Below, in pieces: positions 15,661 to 24,062 of a stretch of 64,000 nucleotides of DNA; positions within the stretch are counted from its first letter, which is position 1; every line of letters starts with the position of its first letter. Source of the DNA: Bacillus pseudomycoides (GTDB taxonomy: Bacteria; Bacillota; Bacilli; Bacillales; Bacillaceae_G); NCBI RefSeq assembly GCF_022811845.1, contig NZ_CP064266.1, forward strand, positions 2,914,001-2,978,000. Direction: 5' to 3'. A program made the position numbers and the translations under genes. The notes below the pieces were generated by a model. The model ran no database searches. It saw only the letters and a list, made by a program, of their open reading frames with translations, and was not told the origin of the DNA.

Positions 15661-16428
15661 TTGAAAAATCTTGTCATTGGACTAATTGCTTTACTACTTA
15701 TTGTAGTTGGTGGATTCTATATGCAAAAGTTTAAAGGAACAACAGAAACGGCAGGGGACATTCAAGAAGTAAAATGGGAGATAAAAAATAGAAAAGGAAA
15801 TGAAAAAATAGATATTACATTTCAACTGTTTAATAAGAATAACAACGAGGTTCGTGGAGTGAACGATCGTATTAGAGCTATTATTGTGGATGAGCAGTTC
15901 AAGGAAATCCAGCAAATAGACCCTGCCTTTGCTGGAAATGGTTCTTATAAGCTATCTTTAAGCGGAACGAAAGATAAAGGTTATACGGTTTTCTTATATG
16001 AGGATCAAGGTAAAACAGAACAGTCCTTTTCTAAGAAGAGTTTTGGAGGAGAGGAAAAAGAAAAGAAACAAAAAAAATTAATAGAAGATACAGTGCTTAC
16101 GAAAAAAATTGGCGATTACCAAATGTCGCTATTATTTGAAGCTTTGCATCCGAATGAAGCAGCTACACTGACATTTCAATTACAAATGAAAAAAGGGGAG
16201 AATGTGAAATTTAGTGCGGGTACTGGAGAACAGGGGGCACTTTATATAGTCGATGAAAAACGAGAACATTTTTTATATGCAGTCCCTGTAAATGAAGAAG
16301 AGCAACTACAATATCGCATAGCCTTTCCGGAAGAAGGTTTATATAAAATATGGGGCACATTTTATATAAACGGAAAAAAATATAAAAAAGAGTTTATACT
16401 CCAAGTTCAGAAACGAAAAAGCAGCTAG
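15661..16428 (+). CDS. Membrane-anchored extracytoplasmic protein of unknown function
   Basis: A 255-residue protein with an N-terminal anchor (VIGLIALLLIVVGGFYM) and two similar predicted beta-rich segments, about 30-120 (VKWEIKNRKG...) and 155-250 (IGDYQMSLLFEALHP...). The repeat of an Ig-like or FixH/YtkA-like fold is suggested by the alternating pattern, but I do not recognise a family. I take TTG 15661 (AGGTGA at 15651-15656) rather than ATG 15646, which has no ribosome binding site; the short 4-nt spacing makes this uncertain. It ends QKRKSS inside a palindromic terminator shared with mprF. Confidence 0.7.
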   Translation: MKNLVIGLIALLLIVVGGFYMQKFKGTTETAGDIQEVKWEIKNRKGNEKIDITFQLFNKNNNEVRGVNDRIRAIIVDEQFKEIQQIDPAFAGNGSYKLSLSGTKDKGYTVFLYEDQGKTEQSFSKKSFGGEEKEKKQKKLIEDTVLTKKIGDYQMSLLFEALHPNEAATLTFQLQMKKGENVKFSAGTGEQGALYIVDEKREHFLYAVPVNEEEQLQYRIAFPEEGLYKIWGTFYINGKKYKKEFILQVQKRKSS

Positions 16429-16451
16429 TCATGTTAGCTGCTTTTTCGTTT
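16411..16451. terminator. Bidirectional terminator overlapping both convergent coding ends
   Basis: Perfect 17-bp inverted repeat 16411-16427/16435-16451 with 7-nt loop. The arms encode the last five residues and stop codons of the genes on both strands. Confidence 0.92.
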
Positions 16452-19010
16452 TCCTATTAATTTTGTTACGGCAAGCATTGTAATGGGTAAGGAATGGTTT
16501 TTTCGAAATGCTAAGTATTTTCCGCTCCATGTGGGTTTGTATTTTTCTTTAAAATGCCGTAAACCGCTAAAACTATACGTATAACGCACATTATTGAAAA
16601 TTGCTGCAGCAACGCGCTCAGACCAGAAGGATTGTGTGGATAAGCCAACATTAGAGAGCGGGGCCATACCGATATTGAAAGAATGGTAATTGTTTTCTTT
16701 TGCCCATTGGAATAAATGGATGAAAATCGCATCCATAATTCCACCAGGTGCATCAGGATAATAGCGCATTAAATCAACAGAAAGTTCACCAGTTTGGTAA
16801 ACAGGCATAAACGTTGTAAATGCGATGATTTTTCCTTCAGCATCAGATAAAGTTGCAATAGGGGCACGATTTATATAGTCGCGATCAAGGTATCCAAGAG
16901 AAAAACTTTTTTCTTTTTTTCCTCCAAGCCAAGCGTCTGAAACTTTTTTTAATTCCTCATATAACTCGTCTGAAAATGGTGGTTGATGTATGGAAAATGT
17001 ATAACCTTCACGCTCAAAACGGTTAAAAGTCGCACGTAATCCAGCACGTTTTTTACCTGATATAGTAAACGTATTTAAATCAACAACAGCCTCTTCACCA
17101 AGTTTAAAGAAGTTATAGCCGAAATCATGATATAAGCTCATCCATTTGCTTTCAATTTGATAGAAAACACAAATATATCCGAAGCGATCTGCTTCAGCTA
17201 AAAATTCTTGTAGTACGATGCGGAAAGAAGACGGATCTCCAATCGGATCACCGAGTATCACAAGGCGTTTACCTGTTGTTGAAAATAAAAGAAGCGCTTT
17301 TCCATCACTACTGAAGAAGAATTGTTTATCTCCTAGAAACCCTAAATGACTTAGTACATTTCCGCCATATTCATCTAAGAAGTTTTGCAGACGTTTATCG
17401 TTTGCTGGTTGCCCAGGAAATATGCTACGGTAGCGGTTCGCGATAAGAGAACCAATCAGTAAAAAGGTTGGAACAAAGAAAGCAGCTGCAAGTGCGCTTC
17501 GTTTCACTTGTGTAATATTACGAACGACAAAATCTGGCTTGAAAGCTTCTTTTGCACCAGCAAATAAAATACCTAGATTTTTGTACAAATATAATGTTAG
17601 TAGTAAAAAGATAAATACTTTGACTACATCAGAGAGTGACACTTCCATTCTCTCACGCACAAATCTTTTACGGAGCATATATAATACGGCAAGTACAATT
17701 AATAAAATAAAAGTCTCTTCAATATCAATTCCTTTTAATGTGTTAAAGATAGCCGCTCCAATTAAAGAAATAATTGTCATATAGTAGGAGCGCTTCGTTC
17801 CGTAGTAGATCCCTCTTGATAGAATAAGAAGGAGGATACCAAATGTTAAAGATAAGCTAAAAGAAAATTGAATCAGGTGTTTTGGGGCTAAAATATGTAA
17901 CGCATGAGCACGGTTTATACTTGTTGGTAAAATGGTTGATAAGATAACCATTAAGCCAGCAAAAACAGTTAAGGCAGCGGATGCCCATGATCCTAATTTG
18001 CCTAAGAAATCACGTTGTAATGTCCAAATGACACCTGTTGTTTCTAAAGCAGGTGCGATAAACGGCTTATCTTCCATCTTTTTAAGAGCAGCCCCTGTCA
18101 TTTCAAAAGCTGCAAAAATTAAACCGAGGCAAAACGGTAAAATATAGTATACAAGGCGGTATAGTAACATAGCAGGTAGTAATACGCCTGTATCAATACC
18201 GTATTGTCCTAAACCAGTCAAAAAGACAAGATCAAATGAACCAAGGCCACCTGGTACAAGACTAACAACGCCAGCTAAAGCCGCAATGACATAAACCCCT
18301 AAAAACTTCCGGAAATCGATCTCAATTCCAAATAATATTAAAATAACATACATGACGATCCCGGCAGATAGCCATTCCACTAAAGAAACAATGGAGTATA
18401 AAACGGTTGGGTTTTTCTCTTCCTCTTGTCCGTCTACGTTTTTTTGTTTTCGATTTTTAAGTTTAGAAAACCCAATGTATATCGGTACAAAAAGAGCAAA
18501 GAAGACGAGTACAGGCCATAGCCAAGGCTTTTCATGCAGAATAAAACGTGTATCGAGTATTCCGATAAGACCGAGGAATGAGAGAATGGCTAATCCATTA
18601 ATAAAGGCGGTTGTCATCCAAGCGATACTTTTGATAAGTTTACCATTCTCTTTTACGTGGGGCCGATATAACATTGTTCGTATACCTGCTCCAACAAGAC
18701 CACCAAAGCCAAGAAATCCGTTTAAAGTGTTAGCAGTCCATGAAACACGGAAAATCTTTTGAATAGGTACATCTGCTTTTAAATAGCGGAGCATAACAAA
18801 GTCATAAAAGAACATTGTTGAAACAGCAAATGCACCGAGCGTAATAGCTAAAAAGACTCCTCCAGTCGGAATGTTTTTAATTGTTTCAATTGCTTCTTGA
18901 AATGAAATGCCTGACAATTCTTTCCGAGCTTGAAAGAATACAATTGTCAAGACAACAAATGGGAAAATGATTTTTCCGATTTGTAAGAAACGTTTCCACG
19001 AAAACGACAT
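16434..19010 (-). CDS. mprF: Lysylphosphatidylglycerol synthase/flippase MprF
   Basis: An 858-residue bifunctional membrane enzyme. The N-terminal about 520 residues contain around 13 hydrophobic helices (flippase part, with VSLVPGGLGSFDLVFLTGL), and the C-terminal about 300 residues are the cytoplasmic GNAT-like DUF2156 synthase domain that transfers lysine from Lys-tRNA to phosphatidylglycerol (FLDEYGGNVLSHLGFLGDK, ILGDPIGDP, LMRYYPDAPGGIMDAIF, SFNIGMAPLSNVG). Aminoacylated lipid lowers the surface negative charge and protects against cationic peptides. ATG 19010 has AAGGAGA upstream at 9-nt spacing. It ends IGKRKSS within the shared palindrome. Confidence 0.95.
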   Translation of the reverse strand: MSFSWKRFLQIGKIIFPFVVLTIVFFQARKELSGISFQEAIETIKNIPTGGVFLAITLGAFAVSTMFFYDFVMLRYLKADVPIQKIFRVSWTANTLNGFLGFGGLVGAGIRTMLYRPHVKENGKLIKSIAWMTTAFINGLAILSFLGLIGILDTRFILHEKPWLWPVLVFFALFVPIYIGFSKLKNRKQKNVDGQEEEKNPTVLYSIVSLVEWLSAGIVMYVILILFGIEIDFRKFLGVYVIAALAGVVSLVPGGLGSFDLVFLTGLGQYGIDTGVLLPAMLLYRLVYYILPFCLGLIFAAFEMTGAALKKMEDKPFIAPALETTGVIWTLQRDFLGKLGSWASAALTVFAGLMVILSTILPTSINRAHALHILAPKHLIQFSFSLSLTFGILLLILSRGIYYGTKRSYYMTIISLIGAAIFNTLKGIDIEETFILLIVLAVLYMLRKRFVRERMEVSLSDVVKVFIFLLLTLYLYKNLGILFAGAKEAFKPDFVVRNITQVKRSALAAAFFVPTFLLIGSLIANRYRSIFPGQPANDKRLQNFLDEYGGNVLSHLGFLGDKQFFFSSDGKALLLFSTTGKRLVILGDPIGDPSSFRIVLQEFLAEADRFGYICVFYQIESKWMSLYHDFGYNFFKLGEEAVVDLNTFTISGKKRAGLRATFNRFEREGYTFSIHQPPFSDELYEELKKVSDAWLGGKKEKSFSLGYLDRDYINRAPIATLSDAEGKIIAFTTFMPVYQTGELSVDLMRYYPDAPGGIMDAIFIHLFQWAKENNYHSFNIGMAPLSNVGLSTQSFWSERVAAAIFNNVRYTYSFSGLRHFKEKYKPTWSGKYLAFRKNHSLPITMLAVTKLIGKRKSS

Positions 19011-19168
19011 AAATACAACTCTCCTTGCATAAGAAAACTGAGACAATATTCTTATTATGACAAACTTCATGAAAAATAAAAAGGTAAATTGCAGGATATA
19101 AAAACTATTTTTTATATAAATATAGAAATATTATATATTTTTGTTAAGAATTAATGAGGGATTAAAAT

Positions 19169-19196
19169 TTGTTTATTCAGAAAAATAAGTTAAAAT
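19169..19196 (+). promoter_or_regulatory. Candidate promoter of the 19.2-20.1 kb gene pair
   Basis: TTGTTT (19169-19174), 16-nt spacer, TAAAAT (19191-19196), about 30 bp before the start codon. Moderate match. Confidence 0.35.
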
Positions 19197-19226
19197 AAAA
19201 CAAAATAAGGAAGAGAGGGAAAGCGG

Positions 19227-19616
19227 ATGGTTATAATAGGTTACGCGGGCTATGAGCTAGAAAAAGCACAACCTAATACATCAGAAGATTTTTTTAATCG
19301 ATCTGAAGTAACTTATATTTTGGGTGAACAAGAAAAAACATTTTCTGTATTATATGTTCGTTATTTTGAAGAAATTTTACAAGAAATTACTCCGTTTGAA
19401 GGAAATCCAGTTTTTAAAATAGAAGAACAAGACATATATTTACGTGATATTGTTGCTCTAGCTTGTTTTGTTAAAAATAAAGAACTTCATGGGCAAAAGC
19501 GTGTATATATTAATGTAATAGAAGATTTTCAAAAATATTTTGATGATAAAACAGTGGTAAAAGTACAAAACATAATGGCTGAGCTACATAAAAATAAAAA
19601 AGTAGAAATAGCGTAA
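19227..19616 (+). CDS. Conserved hypothetical cytoplasmic protein
   Basis: A 129-residue soluble protein without signal peptide or membrane segments; I do not recognise it. Features seen: an N-terminal MVIIGYAGYELEKAQ segment and a C-terminal helix-rich portion with DIVALACFVKNKELHG. It has a GAGGG ribosome binding site and lies 23 bp before ypuI, so the two are probably co-transcribed. In B. subtilis the genes in front of ypuI are scpA and scpB; here this unrelated-looking gene occupies that place. Confidence 0.75.
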   Translation: MVIIGYAGYELEKAQPNTSEDFFNRSEVTYILGEQEKTFSVLYVRYFEEILQEITPFEGNPVFKIEEQDIYLRDIVALACFVKNKELHGQKRVYINVIEDFQKYFDDKTVVKVQNIMAELHKNKKVEIA

Positions 19617-19639
19617 AATGGCAAAGGAGAGAAAAGGAT

Positions 19640-20131
19640 ATGTCTAATTCAATGGTTGAAAATCAAACGCATCAAATTTCCGAATTTTTAGAAGAGGTTA
19701 TCACTTTAATGACTGATTTTGTAAATTATCATACATTACCTTCTTTATTAGAGGAGTCACCAGAAGGTAATAAACATTATTATGAGGGCTTATTATCAAC
19801 ATTAAGACGATTACTTGTATTTTGTGAAGAGGGATTGGATGCGTGCCTTGTTTTACTGAGTAGCCAACCATTTCGAAAAACGGCTGCCGAGAAAACATTA
19901 TATAAAATCTATCATCAAGTAATTGCTGAATTCTTTTCACCTAAAAGTGATCAGTGGTATGAAAATAGTCGCTCGGCATATACAGGGAAAAATTCCATTA
20001 TTTTTCAACAAGTGCCACCTCATTCCATTGAAAAAGTAATGCAAGAGTTAGAAGGTAAGTTTCAGACAATGCGTGAGGAGCTGGAATATTACGAGACGGA
20101 CTATCAAACGAAGATGTTACACAAGTATTAA
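19640..20131 (+). CDS. ypuI: YpuI/DUF3907 family protein
   Basis: A 163-residue acidic helical protein matching YpuI (DUF3907) in length and in segments such as the QPFRKTAAEKTLYKIYHQVI region and the PPHSIEKVMQELE region. Function unknown; in B. subtilis it lies next to dacB-spmA-spmB, which also follow here, supporting the assignment. No signal peptide. AAAGGAGAG precedes ATG 19640. Possible involvement in sporulation is only guilt by association. Confidence 0.8.
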   Translation: MSNSMVENQTHQISEFLEEVITLMTDFVNYHTLPSLLEESPEGNKHYYEGLLSTLRRLLVFCEEGLDACLVLLSSQPFRKTAAEKTLYKIYHQVIAEFFSPKSDQWYENSRSAYTGKNSIIFQQVPPHSIEKVMQELEGKFQTMREELEYYETDYQTKMLHKY

Positions 20132-20142
20132 TATAAGGTTGA

Positions 20143-20295
20143 AAAAACGTTCTTTTTAGATGTGAGAGAGGATCCGGCCGTGGATAGAAGCGGTCAGATC
20201 CTTTTTCGGTCCATGAGGCTTGAGAACAGAAAGAGAGAAAGAGTAGAGGCTTCTTTTTATCTTCATAGCCGTGATTTGAATGCATATGAATTGCC
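20143..20295 (-). repeat. Interspersed repeat family R2, copy 1 (inverted)
   Basis: Reverse-complement reading shows the R2 pattern: GGCTATGAAGATAAAAAG, then CATGGACCGAAAAAGGATC, TGACCGCTTCTATCCACGG, CCGGATCCTCTCTC and AAAAAGAACG. It is about 150 bp in intergenic space between ypuI and the superoxide dismutase gene. Confidence 0.7.
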
Positions 20296-20319
20296 AACTT
20301 GAAAGAACAGCATTCTATT

Positions 20320-20384
20320 CAGGGTGGAGTTAGGCTGAACGTAAAAGCTCAATTGATAATGGTTAATTAAAGTTTCACCTTTAT
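20320..20384 (+). repeat. bcr1-like repeat, partial copy C
   Basis: Only the right end is recognisable: GGTTAATTAAAGTTTCACC followed by TTTAT (20380-20384). The left end merges into the R2 copy. Probably truncated or diverged. Confidence 0.5.
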
Positions 20385-20405
20385 ATAAGTATTAGAGAAT
20401 ACGCG

Positions 20406-20434
20406 AAGAAGCTAGCGAAAGACTAGCTTCTTTT
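20406..20434 (+). terminator. Hairpin terminator before the SOD gene
   Basis: 8-10-bp stem around 20408-20415/20423-20430 with TTTT following; probably ends the ypuI transcript after reading the repeats. Confidence 0.65.
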
Positions 20435-20510
20435 ACTGTTTTGTACGGTATATACGATGCGGGCGCTGAATATAGTTAAAGTGGATAGCATTGAGGGGGT
20501 GCCGCGTTGT

Positions 20511-21425
20511 ATGAACCAGCAAGGTGTATTTACAGATTACTTTCATGAAGTAGAAAGTTGGTGTGAAAGTGTTCTTCATGTATTAGATAGTCGTGCAACT
20601 GAAGTGTATGACGTTCATATGCTTGCCTATAAAATTCAAATGTTATTAGATCGTATGAAAGAATATGAGGATGAGCCAGATGCTGAATTATTATATGAGA
20701 TAAGTGATGATGTGGAACACATTCAGAATCACTTACAAGAAGTATTTATGCAAGAAAATGAACAATATGAGTTGTATGAAAGGGCGTATACTGAGCGATC
20801 TGTTCCAATTGGAGGCCACACGCTTCCTCCGCTACCTTATCCGTATCATGCGCTAGAGCCATATATTTCTCGAGAAATTATGATGCTTCATCATGATAAG
20901 CATCATCGTGGTTATGTAGAAGGACTAAATACAGCAGAAAAAATGATGGAAGAAGCAAGGAAAACAAACAAATTTGATTTAATCAAGCATTGGGAAAGAG
21001 AAGCAGCTTTTCATGGTTCAGGCCACTATTTACACACGATATTTTGGAATAACATGAAAAAGGATGGGGGCGGAAGTCCAAGGGGGGCATTGTCTCGACA
21101 AATCGAGAAAGATTTTGGAAGCTTTTTACGTTTTCAAAAACATTTTACAGAAGCTGCATCGAAGGTAGAAGGATCCGGATGGGCGATTCTTGTGTGGGTA
21201 CCCCGTTCAGGAAGATTAGAAATTTTGCAAAGTACCCTTCATCAATTATTCACACAGTGGGATACGATACCGTTACTTGTGCTTGATGTATGGGAACACG
21301 CATATTACTTGCAATACCAAAATCGAAAAGATGAATACATTAAAAATTGGTGGAATGTTGTGAATTGGCCGGATGTTGAAAAGCGATTTGAAAGCGCAAA
21401 ACAGCTTGAATGGACACCGTATTAG
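20511..21425 (+). CDS. Fe/Mn superoxide dismutase with N-terminal helical extension (SodF/SodA2 type)
   Basis: A 304-residue protein: residues about 100-300 are an iron/manganese superoxide dismutase that converts superoxide to O2 and H2O2. Metal ligands by alignment with E. coli SodA are His127 (MMLHHDKHHRGYV), His175 (YLHTIFW), Asp259 and His263 (LDVWEHAYYLQY); GSGWAILVW is present. Near the second-sphere site the sequence STLHQ replaces STANQ. The first about 95 residues form an acidic helical extension absent from standard 200-residue enzymes; B. subtilis SodF is also extended. Start ATG 20511 follows GAGGGGG by about 10 nt. No signal peptide. Inserted between ypuI and dacB. Confidence 0.9.
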   Translation: MNQQGVFTDYFHEVESWCESVLHVLDSRATEVYDVHMLAYKIQMLLDRMKEYEDEPDAELLYEISDDVEHIQNHLQEVFMQENEQYELYERAYTERSVPIGGHTLPPLPYPYHALEPYISREIMMLHHDKHHRGYVEGLNTAEKMMEEARKTNKFDLIKHWEREAAFHGSGHYLHTIFWNNMKKDGGGSPRGALSRQIEKDFGSFLRFQKHFTEAASKVEGSGWAILVWVPRSGRLEILQSTLHQLFTQWDTIPLLVLDVWEHAYYLQYQNRKDEYIKNWWNVVNWPDVEKRFESAKQLEWTPY

Positions 21426-21448
21426 ACGCATAGTTGTGCGTCTTTTTT
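21425..21448 (+). terminator. Terminator of the SOD gene
   Basis: 6-bp stem 21425-21430/21437-21442 followed by TTTTTT. Confidence 0.75.
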
Positions 21449-21536
21449 GCTGGGATAGAAAAGAATATTTCGTTCATATTTTAAAGGGCCAAGCATACAC
21501 TTGTACAAAAAGTGCCAAAGGACGTGGTGGGGGAAT

Positions 21537-22658
21537 ATGAGACGAACTTGGATTGTAATTGCACTTATTGTAATGTGTGCAAGTATTATACCGATTCATA
21601 CATATGCACAAATGAATGATGTAAGTGCCCGTAATGCTATATTGATGGAAGAACATTCGGGAAGAACTTTATATGGAAAATCAGAACATGAACCACAGAA
21701 GATTGCTAGCATCACGAAAATTATGACTGCCTTACTTGCTGCTGAATCAGGAAGAATGAAAGAAGCTGTACCTATTAGCGATAAGGCTGTTCGAGTAGAA
21801 GGTTCGGCAATTTATTTAAAACCTGGAAAAAAAGTACCGCTAGAAGATTTAGTTTATGGTTTAATGCTTCGTTCGGGTAATGATGCAGCACAAGCAATTG
21901 CTGAAAACGTGGGAGGAAGTATAGAAGGGTTTGTATATATGATGAATGAAAAGGCGAAACAAATCGGAATGGAAGATACACATTTTTCAAATCCACATGG
22001 TTTAGATGGGGACGGCACGCATTATTCATCTGCATATGATATGGCACTTTTAACACGCTATGCAATGGGGAATGAAACGTTCCGGAAAATTTTTGGAACA
22101 AAAACATATCAATCGAAAGAGTGGGATTATCCATGGAAAAACAAGCATAAACTTGTAACCTCTTATTATGAATTTGCGACAGGAGGAAAGACCGGGTTTA
22201 CAAAAAAAGCTGGGCGTACACTTGTTACAACAGCTTCGAAAGATGGATTAGATTTAATTGTAGTGACGCTCAATGCATCTAATGATTGGGACGACCACAT
22301 GTATTTATTTGATCAAGGATTTAAACAATATGAGTTAACGAAAGTTCTAGGACAAGGGGCACTTTCTGGGGTGAAAGAAAAGAAGTATATAAATCATGTT
22401 TATACCAAAAATGATTTCTCTGTGCCATTAACAGTTGATGAGAAAAAAGAAGTTTTGTTAAAAGTTGAACTTGATAAAAGTGTAAAGTTAAAAGATGGAG
22501 AAAAGATAGGAACAACAAGTATTTATGTAGGTAAGGAGAAAGTAGGCGAGCGTAATTTATTTTATAGCAAGCGGAAATTAGTTGTTACAACTGGGAGATA
22601 TTGGAATGACGTGAGGGGAATTTTCTCTCATATGTTAGGTGTTGGAACAGATGGTTAA
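21537..22658 (+). CDS. dacB: D-alanyl-D-alanine carboxypeptidase DacB (spore cortex PBP5*)
   Basis: A 373-residue low-molecular-weight penicillin-binding protein that trims pentapeptides and so controls cross-linking of the spore cortex. Signal peptide 1-24 (cleavage after IHTYA). Active-site motifs: Ser58-x-x-Lys61 (SITK), SGN within RSGNDAAQ, KTG within GGKTGFTK. The C-terminal beta domain of this family follows. ATG 21537 (GGTGGGGGAAT in front) is chosen; the longer frame from 21501 adds an unlikely 12-residue prefix. Its last codons overlap spmA. The dacB-spmA-spmB order is that of the B. subtilis sigma-E-controlled operon. Confidence 0.93.
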   Translation: MRRTWIVIALIVMCASIIPIHTYAQMNDVSARNAILMEEHSGRTLYGKSEHEPQKIASITKIMTALLAAESGRMKEAVPISDKAVRVEGSAIYLKPGKKVPLEDLVYGLMLRSGNDAAQAIAENVGGSIEGFVYMMNEKAKQIGMEDTHFSNPHGLDGDGTHYSSAYDMALLTRYAMGNETFRKIFGTKTYQSKEWDYPWKNKHKLVTSYYEFATGGKTGFTKKAGRTLVTTASKDGLDLIVVTLNASNDWDDHMYLFDQGFKQYELTKVLGQGALSGVKEKKYINHVYTKNDFSVPLTVDEKKEVLLKVELDKSVKLKDGEKIGTTSIYVGKEKVGERNLFYSKRKLVVTTGRYWNDVRGIFSHMLGVGTDG

Positions 22659-23247
22659 CCTCGTATGGGTAGCGATGGCGGTCATTGGAATTGTATATGC
22701 GATGGTGAACGGAACGATGGAGGAAGTGAATAAAGCAGTTTTTGAAGGATCGAAAGATGCAGTAACAATTTGTATTGGGCTGATTAGTGTTTTAGTCTTT
22801 TGGCTCGGTTTAATGAAAATTGCTGAAGAGGCAGGTTTATTAAAGAAATTAGTCTCATTTTTTATGCCAGTCGTGAAAAGACTGTTTCCAGAAGTACCAA
22901 AAGACCATCCTTCGATGGGGTTTATTTTATCGAATATGATGGCAAACTTTTTTGGATTAGGAAATGCAGCGACGCCGCTAGGTATTAAAGCTATGGAACA
23001 GCTTAAGGAATTGAATGGGGGAAAGGATTCGGCAAGTCGTTCTATGGTGACATTTTTGGCTTTAAATACATCTGCAATTACATTGATACCGACTACTGTA
23101 ATTTCAATTCGGATGACGTATGAATCGGCGAACCCGACTGAAATTGTTGGTGTTACGTTTATCGCACAAGTATTATCGATGATTGGAGCGATTTGGATTG
23201 ACCGCTATTTTTACCGAAGACGGAGTAGAAAGGGGCGGAAAAAGTGA
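22651..23247 (+). CDS. spmA: Spore maturation protein SpmA
   Basis: A 198-residue membrane protein with several hydrophobic helices and the nucleoside-recognition (Gate) domain motif NMMANFFGLGNAATPLGIKA. SpmA and SpmB together promote spore core dehydration and heat resistance. ATG 22651 lies 9 nt after AGGTG; it starts 8 nt before the dacB stop, so translation is likely coupled. The final codons overlap the spmB start. Confidence 0.95.
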   Translation: MVNLVWVAMAVIGIVYAMVNGTMEEVNKAVFEGSKDAVTICIGLISVLVFWLGLMKIAEEAGLLKKLVSFFMPVVKRLFPEVPKDHPSMGFILSNMMANFFGLGNAATPLGIKAMEQLKELNGGKDSASRSMVTFLALNTSAITLIPTTVISIRMTYESANPTEIVGVTFIAQVLSMIGAIWIDRYFYRRRSRKGRKK

Positions 23248-23774
23248 GTATCGTTAATACAATTTCATTATGGGTGATTCCATGTGTGATCGGTTTTATT
23301 CTATTATATGGCACGATAAAAAAAGTTCCAACGTACGAATCATTTGTAGAGGGTGGAAAAGAAGGAATTCAAATTGCTATTTCTATTTTACCATTTATGG
23401 TAGGGATGCTTGTATCTATTTCTATTTTTAGGGCATCAGGGGCGCTAGATGCTATGATTTCCGTCATGAAACCAATGTTAGATTTGATTCACGTGCCAGC
23501 AGAAATTGTGCCGCTTGCGCTTATACGTCCCATTTCGGGTTCGGCGGGATTAAGTATTACTACAGATTTAATCGCTACATATGGGCCGGATTCATTTATT
23601 GGTAGGCTTGCTTCTACGATGCAAGGAAGCACAGATACAACGTTTTATATTTTAACAGTGTACTTCGGAGCTGTTGGTATTCGTAAAATGGGGGATGCAT
23701 TAAAGGTAGGTTTGTTTGCTGATTTAATTGGGATTATTTGTTCCATTGTGTTTGTTTCTTTATTGTTTCAGTAA
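23244..23774 (+). CDS. spmB: Spore maturation protein SpmB
   Basis: A 176-residue polytopic membrane protein, the partner of SpmA, with the Gate-domain segment RPISGSAGLSITTDLIATYG and QGSTDTTFYILTVYFGAVG. It starts at GTG 23244, overlapping the spmA stop (GTGA). AGGGGCGG is upstream. It ends the operon at a hairpin terminator. Confidence 0.95.
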   Translation: MSIVNTISLWVIPCVIGFILLYGTIKKVPTYESFVEGGKEGIQIAISILPFMVGMLVSISIFRASGALDAMISVMKPMLDLIHVPAEIVPLALIRPISGSAGLSITTDLIATYGPDSFIGRLASTMQGSTDTTFYILTVYFGAVGIRKMGDALKVGLFADLIGIICSIVFVSLLFQ

Positions 23775-23819
23775 TCGGTATTCATTTTTTGCGCCAATTC
23801 GCTTATAATACGTATACGA

Positions 23820-23854
23820 CCGCTATTAAGGGTAGGCTTAATAGTGGTTTTTTT
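23820..23854 (+). terminator. Terminator of the dacB-spmAB operon
   Basis: 11-bp stem with one G-T pair (ending 23830/starting 23837), 6-nt loop, then a T-run to 23854. Confidence 0.85.
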
Positions 23855-23940
23855 GTGGAGTGTTTTTGACAAAATAATGAACTTTTGTTGTGAACAACTG
23901 TATGAACGTAAACAATAATAAAGGATAAAAGTAGCATTTG

Positions 23941-24035
23941 ACCTTTAAAGGTTTGCACTACAGCTATGTTGTTTATGGTAGACGAGGGAAATTGCTGTAA
24001 ACCTTAGGCGGTTGCCAAGTCTTTCTAATGAAGGT
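23941..24035 (+). ncRNA. Candidate structured leader RNA upstream of rluB
   Basis: A compact set of complementary segments: AAGGTTT (23948-23954) plus ACAGC (23960-23964) pair with GCTGT-AAACCTT (23994-24005); GGC-GGTT-GCC forms a small hairpin (24007-24016); ACCTT (23941-23945) can pair with AAGGT (24031-24035) or, in ACCTTTAAAGGT, with its own neighbour. The last pairing ends about 10 nt before the rluB Shine-Dalgarno. This could be a regulatory leader; it matches no riboswitch class I recognise. Confidence 0.4.
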
Positions 24036-24062
24036 AAGATAAATTTGAGGTGAATTAAGGAA

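Noticed and set aside
23941..23952. ACCTTTAAAGGT as a protein operator
   Set aside because: The 12-bp palindrome could be a repressor site, but its arms are better explained as part of competing RNA pairings in the rluB leader; no regulator is suggested.
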